From Acidobacteriota bacterium (lineage in GTDB: Bacteria > Acidobacteriota > Terriglobia > Bryobacterales > Bryobacteraceae), in assembly GCA_017307505.1 (NCBI GenBank), contig JAFKEE010000034.1, forward strand, positions 62,001 to 126,000: DNA of 64,000 bases, given 5' to 3'. Shown here piece after piece: positions 54,807-63,035 of this stretch. How positions within the stretch are numbered: position 1 is the first letter of the stretch; each line of letters begins with the position of its first letter. The translations under genes were made by a program, and so were the position numbers. The notes below the pieces were generated by a model that was not told the origin of the DNA, searched no databases, and saw only the letters and a list, made by a program, of their open reading frames with translations.

Positions 54807-55844
54807 CTATCCGGACACTGCCCGCGCTGGCCCTTTCGCAATCTCCACCAGCGGATCCCACCGGGCCCGCGTCCCATAGCACTCATCGCTCGCGGCGGGA
54901 CACCCGCCCCGGCACAACCCCGCCAGCGGGTGTTCGCACGCCACACACTCCGCGGGCACCGGCGCCCAGAACTGCCGCGCTGCCGGACCTTCCGTCAACT
55001 CGGCAAACGATTGCTTGCGCAGATTCCCCAGAATCCTGGAAGAGTGGTTGCAGGGCCGCAGCAGTCCGTTGTGGCTCACGGTGTAATACGCCTCCGCATT
55101 GCCCCGGGGACACCATCCGAAATGCAGATGCTCATACGGCGCCGGATCCACGACACAAGGTGGAATCGGCACCGAGACCGCAATCATGGCGTCATACTCC
55201 ACCGCCACCGACTCCGCCGCCGCCAACGCCTGCTGCAATTGCTCCACTGTCGGCGCCAGCACGCTGGCCTGATCGGCCGTGGTGCGGCTGAAGTTCACAC
55301 GGTTGAGCAGGAACCCATCCGCGCCCAGGGCAATCCCCAGCTCCAGGGCGCGCCGCACATCGTGCGCATTCAGCCGGTTGACCACCACGCTCACCGCCAG
55401 GCGGCAGCCGTGGGCAGCGGCCGCCACGGCGCCCTGCAGCACCTTTTGAAACGCGCCCGGCACCCCCGCAATCCGGTCATGCAACGGCGCGTCCACACTA
55501 AAGAGGGTCATTTCGAACACCGTACCCTCCGGGAAACGCCGCACACGCGCCGGAGTCAGTAAGGTGCCATTGGTGATCACCACCACGCCGAGACCTGCTG
55601 AGCGCAGATCCTCGACAATCCCCGGCAAATCACTCCGCAGAAGGGGCTCCCCGCCGGAGAGCCCTACCTGCTTCAGTGGCGCATCGCGCAGAATGCGCCG
55701 GATGAGAGTCCGGATCTCTGCCCTGGACAAAGTGTCCGGCGCACTCACCGGCGCGCGATCCTCACGCCAGTAGTTGTAGCAATGGAGGCACGCGTGGTGG
55801 CAGGCCTCGGTGACCTCCAGCACGATCCGCTCGTAAGGGGTCAT
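54807..55844 (-). CDS. Radical SAM/SPASM-domain protein
   Basis: A 345-residue radical SAM enzyme with core motif ACHHACLHC (Cys15, Cys19, Cys22), LSGGEPLLR and ITNGTLLT, and a C-terminal SPASM-type cluster set (FGWCPRGN, LRPCNHS, CVACEHPLAGLCRGGCPAASDECYG). SPASM enzymes commonly modify ribosomal peptides or enzymes (PqqE, MftC, sulfatase maturases), but this one does not match a known subgroup that I can identify. It begins 9 nt after the stop of a 136-residue protein on the same strand, a possible substrate or partner. Maturation of the two sulfatases is another option, because sulfatase maturases also belong to the SPASM group. Confidence 0.88.
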   Translation of the reverse strand: MTPYERIVLEVTEACHHACLHCYNYWREDRAPVSAPDTLSRAEIRTLIRRILRDAPLKQVGLSGGEPLLRSDLPGIVEDLRSAGLGVVVITNGTLLTPARVRRFPEGTVFEMTLFSVDAPLHDRIAGVPGAFQKVLQGAVAAAAHGCRLAVSVVVNRLNAHDVRRALELGIALGADGFLLNRVNFSRTTADQASVLAPTVEQLQQALAAAESVAVEYDAMIAVSVPIPPCVVDPAPYEHLHFGWCPRGNAEAYYTVSHNGLLRPCNHSSRILGNLRKQSFAELTEGPAARQFWAPVPAECVACEHPLAGLCRGGCPAASDECYGTRARWDPLVEIAKGPARAVSG

Positions 55845-55853
55845 CGCCAGCCG

Positions 55854-56264
55854 CTAGGGGAGTTGGATGGGCGTATAAAGATCCTGCTCCATCTTGCTCG
55901 TGATGACGCCGGCGGCCGCATACTGCTTGATCAGTTGGAGGCGCAGTTCCGGGCGGATCCGCTTCCAGATGTCGGGTCCAGGCAGGTAGCACAGAATGTA
56001 GCACCAGGGTTTGCCGGGATAACCCACGGCCACAATGTTGCGGCCGGAAACCACCACGGGCACAACCTGGCCGGCCAGTTTCTTCAACTCGGCCAAGTCA
56101 ATCAACTCCCCGGGCACGAGCTCCTTCTTCGTGTTGCCGACAGTCAGAATGTACTTATTCCGGACCGTGGCCAGTTTTCCCTCTTTAATTGTCGCTCCGA
56201 TTTCAGCCGCGAGCGCCTTTACATCGACTACCGGCTGTTTTTGTGCAGCCCGTTTGGTTGCCAT
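55854..56264 (-). CDS. 136-residue protein upstream of a radical SAM/SPASM gene; possible partner or substrate
   Basis: A soluble 136-residue protein of unknown family with a good GAGGAG ribosome site. A Lys/Ala-rich N-terminus (MATKRAAQKQ) is followed by a mixed alpha/beta region (LATVRNKYILTVGN, VVPVVVSGRNIVAVGYPG), then KPWCYILCYLPG with two cysteines, and a helical end (IRPELRLQLIKQY). It ends 9 nt before the SPASM gene. Possible roles: substrate protein, binding partner, or unrelated neighbour. It is longer than typical RiPP precursors, and no leader-core split is apparent. Confidence 0.75.
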   Translation of the reverse strand: MATKRAAQKQPVVDVKALAAEIGATIKEGKLATVRNKYILTVGNTKKELVPGELIDLAELKKLAGQVVPVVVSGRNIVAVGYPGKPWCYILCYLPGPDIWKRIRPELRLQLIKQYAAAGVITSKMEQDLYTPIQLP

Positions 56265-56409
56265 GATATAAATACTCCTCGCAAGATCGGCGTCATGAGG
56301 TGACGTCTTCGAGTTGTCTAGCATTTCTGTCTATTGGTGTCAATGATAATCAGATGTTGTTGTCTGAAATGCGATCTTGGCGAACGAGCAGCGAGACCTG
56401 ATGAGGAAC

Positions 56410-56431
56410 GGCCGGGGCTTATACCCCGGCC
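56410..56431 (-). terminator. Hairpin after the DUF4199 gene
   Basis: GGCCGGGG (56410-56417) and CCCCGGCC (56424-56431), a perfect 8-bp stem with a 6-nt loop, just after the stop codon at 56439; no T-run. Confidence 0.5.
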
Positions 56432-56438
56432 AATGAAT

Positions 56439-56990
56439 CTACGCGGTCACAGCTCCGGCAGCGGCTCCAGGTTCGGCCGGAGCCTTGCGGCGCAGAACGG
56501 CCGCCGAAATCAGAGTAATGAGCAGGCCGACGGGCGTCGGCTCCAGGAAAGTGTACGCCATGTTCACCAGGGGGTTCTGGTACTGCTGCTGGAAGTGCTG
56601 GATCTCCGCGACCTTCGCGGCCATCGTCGCCGGGTCCAGTCCCGACGCCTGCACTTTGTGGATCTGCGCGGCGAAGTAGTTGTCCATGAAGTGGGGCATG
56701 AAGTTGAAGTAGAGAATCTCCCACATCACGACGTAGCAGACGGTGGTGATCAAGGTGATCAGAATGCCGCAGGCAAAGGCCCGGCCAAAGGAGATTTGGC
56801 CGGCGAGTTCATTGTCGCGGTAGCTGCGGATCCCGAAGTAGATGAGCAGGAACGACGCCACCATAATGGTGTAGCCGAGAACCATGCTGTGGCCGGATCC
56901 GATCTTGTCGGCCAGCAACAGCGACCCGCCCATCAGGACGGAGATGATCAGGCCGGCGATGAGGCCGAAGGTGAGGACAGTTTTCTTCAT
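56439..56990 (-). CDS. DUF4199 membrane protein
   Basis: A 183-residue protein with four membrane segments (GLIAGLIISVLMGGSLLLAD, VLGYTIMVASFLLIYFGIR, FACGILITLITTVCYVVMWE, and a C-terminal helix) and a helical hairpin between the third and fourth. GGAG lies 8 nt before the ATG. DUF4199 proteins have no known function and often lie beside LuxR-type membrane regulators, as here. Confidence 0.87.
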   Translation of the reverse strand: MKKTVLTFGLIAGLIISVLMGGSLLLADKIGSGHSMVLGYTIMVASFLLIYFGIRSYRDNELAGQISFGRAFACGILITLITTVCYVVMWEILYFNFMPHFMDNYFAAQIHKVQASGLDPATMAAKVAEIQHFQQQYQNPLVNMAYTFLEPTPVGLLITLISAAVLRRKAPAEPGAAAGAVTA

Positions 56991-57171
56991 GGGAAGCTCC
57001 TGGTGCAAGTGGGGATGGAGCCACATTGCACTGTAACGGCGCCCGGCGTCGTCATACTTTCGGATGATTCTACAGGAAACCAGCCCGAATCGTCCTTTCG
57101 GATGACGAAGTTAAGGGTCCGAGACGGAAAACTGGTGAACCTGCGGCCGAACCAGCGTCCGGACGACCAGG

Positions 57172-57642
57172 TTACGGCAGCAGGCCCAGTTCTTTGCCGC
57201 GCTGGACGGCCTGGGTGCGCCGGGCGGCGCCGAGCTTGTCGAACGTGCGGGCGCAATGCGTCTTGACGGTGCTTTCCGAAACGAACAGCTGAGCGGCGAT
57301 CTCCCGGTTGCTCAAGCCGCGCGCGATCAGTTGGAGGATCTCCAACTCGCGAGCCGTCAGGCCCAGGGCCTCCTGTTGGGCGGCATTGGGAGTGAAGGGT
57401 TCCGCCGCGGGCGCCTCCGCCGGGACGAGCACTTCCCTCACCACGACTGTCTCGCGGACGATCTCCCGTCTCCGGGTGATCCTCAGTCCAAGCCAGATGC
57501 CGAAGGTGGCGAAAAGGATGGCGACCAGCGTGGTGTACAGCTCGACCGAGTGCTCAATGACAACAAACCGGTACTCGGTGTACTGGAGGGTGGCGATGAG
57601 GACGCCGCCCACGAGACCGAACAGGAGAACGTGACGCTTCAT
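57172..57642 (-). CDS. Membrane-anchored LuxR-type regulator
   Basis: A 156-residue protein with two N-terminal membrane helices (HVLLFGLVGGVLIATLQ and LYTTLVAILFATFGIWLGL), a short linker and a C-terminal LuxR helix-turn-helix (LTARELEILQLIARGLSNREIAAQL, then SESTVKTH). A DNA-binding domain kept at the membrane suggests direct control by the membrane state or by the neighbouring DUF4199 protein. TATACT on the minus strand (57666-57661) is its likely -10 box. DNA targets unknown. Confidence 0.9.
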   Translation of the reverse strand: MKRHVLLFGLVGGVLIATLQYTEYRFVVIEHSVELYTTLVAILFATFGIWLGLRITRRREIVRETVVVREVLVPAEAPAAEPFTPNAAQQEALGLTARELEILQLIARGLSNREIAAQLFVSESTVKTHCARTFDKLGAARRTQAVQRGKELGLLP

Positions 57643-57660
57643 GCAGAGGGTGGTGGAACG

Positions 57661-57666
57661 AGTATA
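57661..57666 (-). promoter_or_regulatory. -10 box of the LuxR gene
   Basis: TATACT on the minus strand, 18 nt before the ATG. Confidence 0.4.
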
Positions 57667-57896
57667 ACCCCGCCGGCCCTCAGCACCCGGCCCGTCCGCC
57701 GTGGTCCCGCCCGCCTGATTGAAAAATGGCGCCCCTCACCACTGGCACCGGCGCAACCAATCACAACCGCGAGGAAGAGTGGCCCCCACCATGAAGCGAA
57801 ACCCGACTGGGAAGGAGTCCCCATGGCCTTGCAGGCCGTGAAACCGAATCAACGCCCCTCACCGGCGTCGGCCCCCTGGTCCGCCACCCTAACCTC

Positions 57897-58157
57897 TCAG
57901 CCCCCGACCCATTCCGGACCCGCGGGTCCCACCCGTCCCGCCAGCCTGGCCGCGGCCGCGATACTCACTTCCCGCCACTCCCGGCCCGAAGCCGGCAGCC
58001 CGCATCGATCCATCAGCGCCCGCAGCCAGTCCTCCGCCGAAGCCTCCGCCTGTTCCGGCCCATACAGCTCTAACACCGCCCGGAAAAACGCGGACAACTC
58101 CCGCTCAGCCGCGGCCAGCCCACCAGTTCTCTCGTCGTGCATAAGCCTCCTCACCAC
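57897..58157 (-). CDS. Small hypothetical protein
   Basis: An 86-residue, mostly helical protein (ELSAFFRAVLELYGPEQAEASAEDWLRALMDRCG). It overlaps the end of the SDR gene by 7 nt and would be translated from the same messenger; ATG at 58142 is an alternative start. No known family. Its conserved position in an operon is the only argument for its being real. Confidence 0.55.
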   Translation of the reverse strand: MVRRLMHDERTGGLAAAERELSAFFRAVLELYGPEQAEASAEDWLRALMDRCGLPASGREWREVSIAAAARLAGRVGPAGPEWVGG

Positions 58158-58924
58158 GGAATCGTCCCGAGTTGCGCATGGGTAAACGTCCCCGTCGGTC
58201 CGTCCGAACCCAGCAAAGCGACCCGCACCGCCTCGGCCGCCCCTTGCTCCACGGTCTCGGTCCCCGAATAGTTGTTCAGGTTCGTCCGGGTGTAGCCAGG
58301 GGCCACCGCGTTCACCCGGATGCCGGTCGACTCCAGTTCAATTGCCATCGCCACGGTCATCGCGTTCAAAGCCGTCTTCGACGCGGGATATACCGGGCCG
58401 AAGATCTGACGGTAAGGGCAGTTCGGATCGGAGTTCGCCGTCAGTGACCCCAAGCCACTCGACACGTTGACGATCCGCGCATGCGGCGCCTCGCGCAGCA
58501 GCGGCAGCATCGCCTGGTACACGGCCAGAACCCCGAACACATTGGTCTCCCAGACCGCCCGTACTTCGTCGAGCGACACATTGCTCGGCCGGGTCGCCCG
58601 GGCGTACTCCTCCACCGTCATCCCTGGCCGCGCTCCCATATTGGAGATGGCGGCATTGTTGATCAGGACGTCGAGCCGGCCGAACTCGCTCCGGATCCGG
58701 TTCGCGGCCGCCGCGATCGAAGCCGCATCCGTCACATCGAGCTGAATTGCATGGGCGTCTCCCTCGATGGTCTCGGCGGCCGCCACTCCGCGCTCCAGAT
58801 TCCGCGATCCTACCAGCACGGTCATTCCGTGCGATGCGAGATCCTTCGCGATCTGCAGACCGATGCCTTGATTGGCCCCGGTGATGAGCGCGACCTCTTT
58901 GTCGTTGACTGCTCTTTCAGGCAT
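58151..58924 (-). CDS. SDR-family oxidoreductase
   Basis: A 257-residue classical SDR: TGANQGIGLQIA (about 15-26), NNAAISN, catalytic Ser in NVSSGLGS, YPASK, and a C-terminal FTHAQLGTIPW ending. NADPH-dependent carbonyl reduction is likely, substrate unknown. It overlaps the upstream epimerase-like gene by 8 nt and the small gene by 7 nt, so the three form one transcript that diverges from the TetR gene. Confidence 0.9.
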   Translation of the reverse strand: MPERAVNDKEVALITGANQGIGLQIAKDLASHGMTVLVGSRNLERGVAAAETIEGDAHAIQLDVTDAASIAAAANRIRSEFGRLDVLINNAAISNMGARPGMTVEEYARATRPSNVSLDEVRAVWETNVFGVLAVYQAMLPLLREAPHARIVNVSSGLGSLTANSDPNCPYRQIFGPVYPASKTALNAMTVAMAIELESTGIRVNAVAPGYTRTNLNNYSGTETVEQGAAEAVRVALLGSDGPTGTFTHAQLGTIPW

Positions 58925-59846
58925 GCTGTCCTTTCTTCCGCTCGGGCTGCTGGAACATCTCTGCCAGATCGGCGATCAAACCCGGTCCGGTCGGCCGCCA
59001 GCCCAGACGCTTCTGTGTCAGGCCGCTGGAAGCCGGCATATCGAGACCCGCGAAGTGCCCCAGAAATCCGAAATGCTCTACCGCCTTCTCGGGTGCAATG
59101 GAGACGATCGGGATCTGCAATCCATGGCCGATTGCTTCCGCAATCTCTTTGGCGGTCACCCCTTCCTCGCCGATCGCGTGATACCGGGCGACTGCCATGT
59201 CATTGCCGGCAGCCGTCTGTTCCAAGGCCAGCCGGTAGAGGCGCGCCGCATCCATCCGGTGCACGGCGGACCAGCGGTTCTCGCCTGCGCCGACATACGC
59301 CGACACGCCTCGTTCCCGCGCCGCCGCGACCAGATAAGAGACGAAGCCGTGCTTGACCGGATCATGCACCTGCGGCAGTCGGACCACCGCCGCTCGAACT
59401 CCGCGCCCGGCCAGCACGTCCGCCGTCTGTTCCGAGACTCTCGGATAACCGGGGACGCCTTCCGCGGGCGGCCGGTCCTCTTCCGTGGCGGCGCGCCCCG
59501 GAGCAATCAACCCCACGCCGCCTGTCACAATCAGCGGCCGTTCCGAGCCGGCGAGTACATCGCCCAGCGCCTCGATGGCCAGCCGGTCCTCTTCGCAGTT
59601 GGCCGCGAACTTCGAGAAGTCGTGGTTGAAGGCGCAGTGAATCACGCCATCCGCCGCCGCGGCCCCACTGCGCAGGCTAGCGAGGTCCGCGAGATCACCG
59701 CGGTGCGCTTTGGCGCCGATCGCGGCGAGTGCCTTGGCGCCTTCGTCGGAGCGGGCAAGTCCCAGCACGGAATGCCCTGCGCCAATCAATTCCTGTGCGA
59801 CCGCGAGACCTACGAACCCCGTGGCGCCCGTAACAAAAACATGCAT
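58917..59846 (-). CDS. NAD-dependent epimerase/dehydratase-like SDR
   Basis: A 309-residue extended SDR with NAD motif MHVFVTGATGFVG and LARSDEGAKAL; the catalytic tyrosine region is GYPRVSEQTADVL, an atypical form, as in the atypical SDR5-like group (nucleoside-diphosphate-sugar epimerase-like, azoreductase-like). AAAGGG lies 8 nt before the ATG. It leads the row controlled by the divergent TetR repressor; likely a stress or xenobiotic oxidoreductase. Confidence 0.88.
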   Translation of the reverse strand: MHVFVTGATGFVGLAVAQELIGAGHSVLGLARSDEGAKALAAIGAKAHRGDLADLASLRSGAAAADGVIHCAFNHDFSKFAANCEEDRLAIEALGDVLAGSERPLIVTGGVGLIAPGRAATEEDRPPAEGVPGYPRVSEQTADVLAGRGVRAAVVRLPQVHDPVKHGFVSYLVAAARERGVSAYVGAGENRWSAVHRMDAARLYRLALEQTAAGNDMAVARYHAIGEEGVTAKEIAEAIGHGLQIPIVSIAPEKAVEHFGFLGHFAGLDMPASSGLTQKRLGWRPTGPGLIADLAEMFQQPERKKGQHA

Positions 59847-59893
59847 GCTTATGGCCCTTTCTGGATTGACCAGGCTCCGGCAATCTGGTAAAA

Positions 59894-59938
59894 CGGAGAT
59901 TGTCTCCGCATTTGTAGATTACCGGAGACTGTCTCCGG
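59894..59938. promoter_or_regulatory. Twin TetR operators in the divergent region
   Basis: Site 1 CGGAGATTGTCTCCG (59894-59908) and site 2 CCGGAGACTGTCTCCGG (59922-59938), centres 29 bp apart. Site 2 is a perfect dyad around a central T; site 1 has one mismatch. They cover both promoters, the place expected for a TetR repressor of itself and the SDR row. Confidence 0.75.
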
Positions 59939-59954
59939 TTGCAAGTAAATTCGG

Positions 59955-60539
59955 ATGACCACCAAGCGTTCGCAGCCCGTCTCGAGAAAACCGCGCGCCG
60001 ATGCGGAGCGGAATCGCGACCGCATTCTGCAGGTCGCGAAGGACGCGTTCACCCGTTTTGGCGCGGAAGCGAGTCTGGACGAAATCGCCAAACAGGCGGA
60101 GGTGGGCGCCGGCACCTTGTACCGTCACTTCCCGACGCGGGAGGCTCTGATCGAAGCGGTCTACAGGACAGAGGTGGCGAAACTCGCGGCGGCGGAGCGC
60201 AACTTCGCCGAAACGATGCCGCCCATCGAAGCCCTGCGCGCCTGGATGCTGCTCTTCGTGGACTACATCGCGGCCAAGAAGCTCATTGCCCCGGTCCTGA
60301 ACACCCTGCTAGGCGGCGCCTCCAAGGTCTTCGAGTCTTCGCACGCCCAGATCTGGGATGCGATCCGGGCTCTGGTCCGGCGCGCCATAGAATCCGGCGA
60401 CATCCGGGAAGATCTTGACCCCATCGACCTCTTGCGAGCCCTGATCGGAGTGGCCAACGTCGCCACCAGCCCCGACTGGCAGCAAAGCGCCCAAAGACTG
60501 GTCGACATCCTGATCACCGGCTCGCGCCCGCCCAAATAG
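59955..60539 (+). CDS. TetR-family transcriptional repressor
   Basis: A 194-residue regulator: N-terminal HTH (DRILQVAKDAFTRFGAEASLDEIAKQAEVGAGTLYRHFPTR, about 22-62) and an all-helical ligand domain (LMLLFVDYIAAKKL, DLLRALIGVANV). It is divergent from the SDR row, with two dyads between. Likely self-repressing and released by a small hydrophobic or cationic ligand. Confidence 0.94.
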   Translation: MTTKRSQPVSRKPRADAERNRDRILQVAKDAFTRFGAEASLDEIAKQAEVGAGTLYRHFPTREALIEAVYRTEVAKLAAAERNFAETMPPIEALRAWMLLFVDYIAAKKLIAPVLNTLLGGASKVFESSHAQIWDAIRALVRRAIESGDIREDLDPIDLLRALIGVANVATSPDWQQSAQRLVDILITGSRPPK

Positions 60540-60902
60540 AACCAGAGGCGACGATCCCCACCCGTCTGCCTCCCCCAGAGTTCCCTCCGGCATTGCCGGA
60601 GGCCCGCCAAACCCCAACGACATCCGACCCAATCAAACACACCCCAACCTCCTCTACTGGCCCACGATGAGGTGGTCGCGCATCCGGCCCACCCGACCAA
60701 GCGTGCCGGGCATCGAACTGCAAACCCCGGCAAGCCGGTGATCACCCTCCACATCTTTCTTGTTTTCTATGACATAGGGTGTCACCTCGATTTGAGGCCC
60801 ACGGCATTTATGGCAAGCGCGGGTAGCGCCACTGTGGAGGCAATGCCCGGTTCGACCCAGAGGGTCGCGCTGGCATCTCGAGACGATGCACAGGAGAAAA
60901 AT
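60540..60902. other. Intergenic region, 363 bp
   Basis: No gene recognised. It contains CTATG-A-CATAG (60767-60777), a small perfect dyad, and an AGGAG site at 60892-60896 belonging to the next gene. No clear promoter. Confidence 0.5.
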
Positions 60903-61424
60903 ATGCGAAAAACCATCACGATCGCGGTTCTGCTGGCCGCCGGGTTGTTCGGGCTTTCCCAGGTAGCCGCAGCACAGACCAGTTGTCAGTCCTTCCAGGC
61001 GATGTCGCAGTGGACTGCGGGGACAACGCCCTTCGCCGGCCCCATGTACGTCCTTTTTGGCGGTGAAATGCTCATCGACGAAAACGCGCATTGGACCGAG
61101 TTCTCGCAGGAGAAATGCAACGGCGCCACCTGCCAGGGGTCAGGAGGCAAACTCCTGCTGAGTTTTGGAAACAACGATACCCTCACCCTGACCGTTCAAC
61201 ATGGCGTCTATACGCCCGACTACACGACCGTTCCGGGATTCGGCACGTGGCGCGCGGCGATGCGGATCGTAGCCGGGACAGGCCGGTTCGAAAAGGCCAC
61301 GGGTCTGATCGTCTCCGTAGGACCCTGGGCCACCTGGTTCGATGAAAACGGATGGCATGGCCGGTTCAGCGGCGAATTGACGGGCACAGTCTGCAACGTC
61401 CTGCCCGGCAAATCCAAGCCATAG
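60903..61424 (+). CDS. Small secreted beta-barrel-like protein
   Basis: A 173-residue protein with a signal peptide (MRKTITIAVLLAAGLFGLSQVAAAQ) and a beta-rich mature part: GKLLLSFGNNDTLTLTVQHGVY, MRIVAGTGRFEKATGLIVSVG and WHGRFSGELTGTV. The GTGRFEKATG stretch is typical of allene-oxide-cyclase/dirigent-like barrels and DUF3224-type proteins; the assignment is by eye. Four cysteines (TSCQS, EKCNGATCQG, TVCN) could form disulfides. Single gene with AGGAG 6 nt before the ATG. Confidence 0.8.
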   Translation: MRKTITIAVLLAAGLFGLSQVAAAQTSCQSFQAMSQWTAGTTPFAGPMYVLFGGEMLIDENAHWTEFSQEKCNGATCQGSGGKLLLSFGNNDTLTLTVQHGVYTPDYTTVPGFGTWRAAMRIVAGTGRFEKATGLIVSVGPWATWFDENGWHGRFSGELTGTVCNVLPGKSKP

Positions 61425-61438
61425 AAATCCGCAGATCG

Positions 61439-61464
61439 GGGAGCGCCCCGCGCCCGGCGCTCCC
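61439..61464 (+). terminator. Hairpin after the secreted protein gene
   Basis: GGGAGCGCC (61439-61447) and GGCGCTCCC (61456-61464), a perfect 9-bp stem, followed by TTCTC only. Confidence 0.5.
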
Positions 61465-61508
61465 TTCTCACCAGGACCCCAAGCGCCGAGCACAGCACCC
61501 TTCTACCC

Positions 61509-63035
61509 TCAAGGGGACATCCGGAACCGGCCCAACCAAACAAGTTCGCATTGATAGCCCGGTGGGGCGGGGTTTATCCTGCGCGGAGCTTCAGTTCCGC
61601 CCACGGCGATGGGGTCTCGCTGGGTTGGCTTTTGCGGGGGTGGCGCCAGATGTGTCGGCGAGGTAGCGCAGTGGGTTTGTTCGACCAGATTTCCCTGGCT
61701 GGAAGATTTTGGGTTTGGGTCGGACGATGTTGGGGTTGGGGCGGGCCTCCGCCTATGTCGGAGGGAATGCTGGGGGAGCGGTTCGAGTTGGGGCGGGTGG
61801 CTGGGGAAGTGGGTTTGTTCGGCCAATTTTTCGGGTACGGGGATCTCCGCCAACTTCTTCGGGGGATTCGTTTCGGGGTTTGGGGCGGGTGACGTTGAGA
61901 TGGCGGCGGGCCCCCAGCTCCGCTGGGGGTAATGGTGGGGGAGGTTTGCACGAAGTTGGAATGAATCGGCGAAGTGGGTTTGTTCGGCCGGATTCTCCAG
62001 TGGGAGCTTCTCGGGATTTCGGTCGGATGACGTTGGGGTTGGGGCGGGCCTCCGGCAATGCCGGGGGGAATGCTGGGGGAGCGGTTCGGGTTGTTGGGGC
62101 GGATGGCCGGGGAAGTGGGTTTGTTCGGCCAGAATCTCATGCGCTGGATCTTGCGCATTGATTGCCTCTGCCGGATTCTTCAGGGAAAGGATTTTGGGGT
62201 TCGAGGCGGGCGACGTTGGGGTTGGGGCGGGCCTCGGGCTATGGCGGAGGGAATGCTGGGGGAACTGAGCGGGTTGTTGGCACCGGGGTGTCGCGCTGTG
62301 CGGCGGGTGGGCCAAATGGGTCTGTTCGGCCAAAATCGGGTTGGGTTGGTCGATTGACGGTTCCGAGGCGGGCGGCTCCGGCTGGAGTTTGGGTTCGATT
62401 GGGTTCATTTGGACTAATTCGGATTCGAGAAGGTCAGGGTCGGCGGCCAGGGCCAGTTCGACTTTGCGCAGGCGGGCCTGGATCCAGCCGGCGTAACGGT
62501 TGAGGGCTTCGATGTAGCCGGATTGGCGGAGGACCCATGCGGTGGCTCCGGCTTCGTCGCCATTGGCGTGCTCGATGCCCGCGTTGAAGAGCGCCCGCTC
62601 CCGGCTCTCGTGGAGGACCCGATGGCCGTCGAGCATCCACCAGTCGTAGTGGAGGGCTCGGCGGGCGGGGTCGGTGATACAGCGGGTCTTCTCTTCGGCC
62701 CGGGCTCTGAAGTGCGCGGCAATGCGCGCGGGCATGCGATGGACACGGGCAAAGAAACGGGTGCGGCAGGCGTTTTCGGCTACGGCCGCCTTGCCGGCCT
62801 CGGTGCGGGGGCCGGTGGATTTCTGCGCGTTGGCGCGGTTCGCGGCGAGGCGCTTTTCGGAAATGCTGGCCAGGGGGCGGGTGGTGCGGCCGGGGCTGGA
62901 CTTCGTGGCCGGGTGGTTCTCCGAGCAGGATGCGACGGCGGTTCCGGTGCTGAACCCGCCTTCCTTGGGGGCAGGCACGGAGGCCGGAAGTCCCTCGGCA
63001 ACGCGGGTGACTTCCGTGATATCGACGTAATTCAT
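61509..63035 (-). CDS. Protein with conserved N-terminal domain and repeated Pro/His-rich tail
   Basis: A 508-residue coding frame. Residues about 60-215 hold a conserved domain including RANAQKSTGPRTEAGKAAV, a motif I recall from many acidobacterial and planctomycete proteins of unknown function, then a helical region (HYDWWMLDGHRVL, WIQARLRKVELALAADP). From about residue 235 to the end, five degenerate in-frame repeats (AEQTHF, PQHSPRH, RRPAPTPTSS) make up the tail. The tail is low in order and could also be a repeat array read in the wrong frame, since other frames are open there too. A GAGGA site precedes the ATG. Confidence 0.65.
   Translation of the reverse strand: MNYVDITEVTRVAEGLPASVPAPKEGGFSTGTAVASCSENHPATKSSPGRTTRPLASISEKRLAANRANAQKSTGPRTEAGKAAVAENACRTRFFARVHRMPARIAAHFRARAEEKTRCITDPARRALHYDWWMLDGHRVLHESRERALFNAGIEHANGDEAGATAWVLRQSGYIEALNRYAGWIQARLRKVELALAADPDLLESELVQMNPIEPKLQPEPPASEPSIDQPNPILAEQTHLAHPPHSATPRCQQPAQFPQHSLRHSPRPAPTPTSPASNPKILSLKNPAEAINAQDPAHEILAEQTHFPGHPPQQPEPLPQHSPRHCRRPAPTPTSSDRNPEKLPLENPAEQTHFADSFQLRANLPHHYPQRSWGPAAISTSPAPNPETNPPKKLAEIPVPEKLAEQTHFPSHPPQLEPLPQHSLRHRRRPAPTPTSSDPNPKSSSQGNLVEQTHCATSPTHLAPPPQKPTQRDPIAVGGTEAPRRINPAPPGYQCELVWLGRFRMSP
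61640..62345. repeat. Degenerate tandem repeat array inside the coding region
   Basis: The core GTGGGTTTGTTCGGCC (plus strand) recurs at 61671, 61809, 61974, 62115 and, diverged, at 62316. Intervals are 138, 165, 141 and 201 bp, all multiples of three, so the reading frame is kept. Confidence 0.8.

Noticed and set aside
61574-62158. Alternative minus-strand frame across the repeat array (194 codons)
   Set aside because: It is periodic because the units are multiples of three, but the longer frame continues from a conserved N-terminal domain and a ribosome site, so it is preferred.
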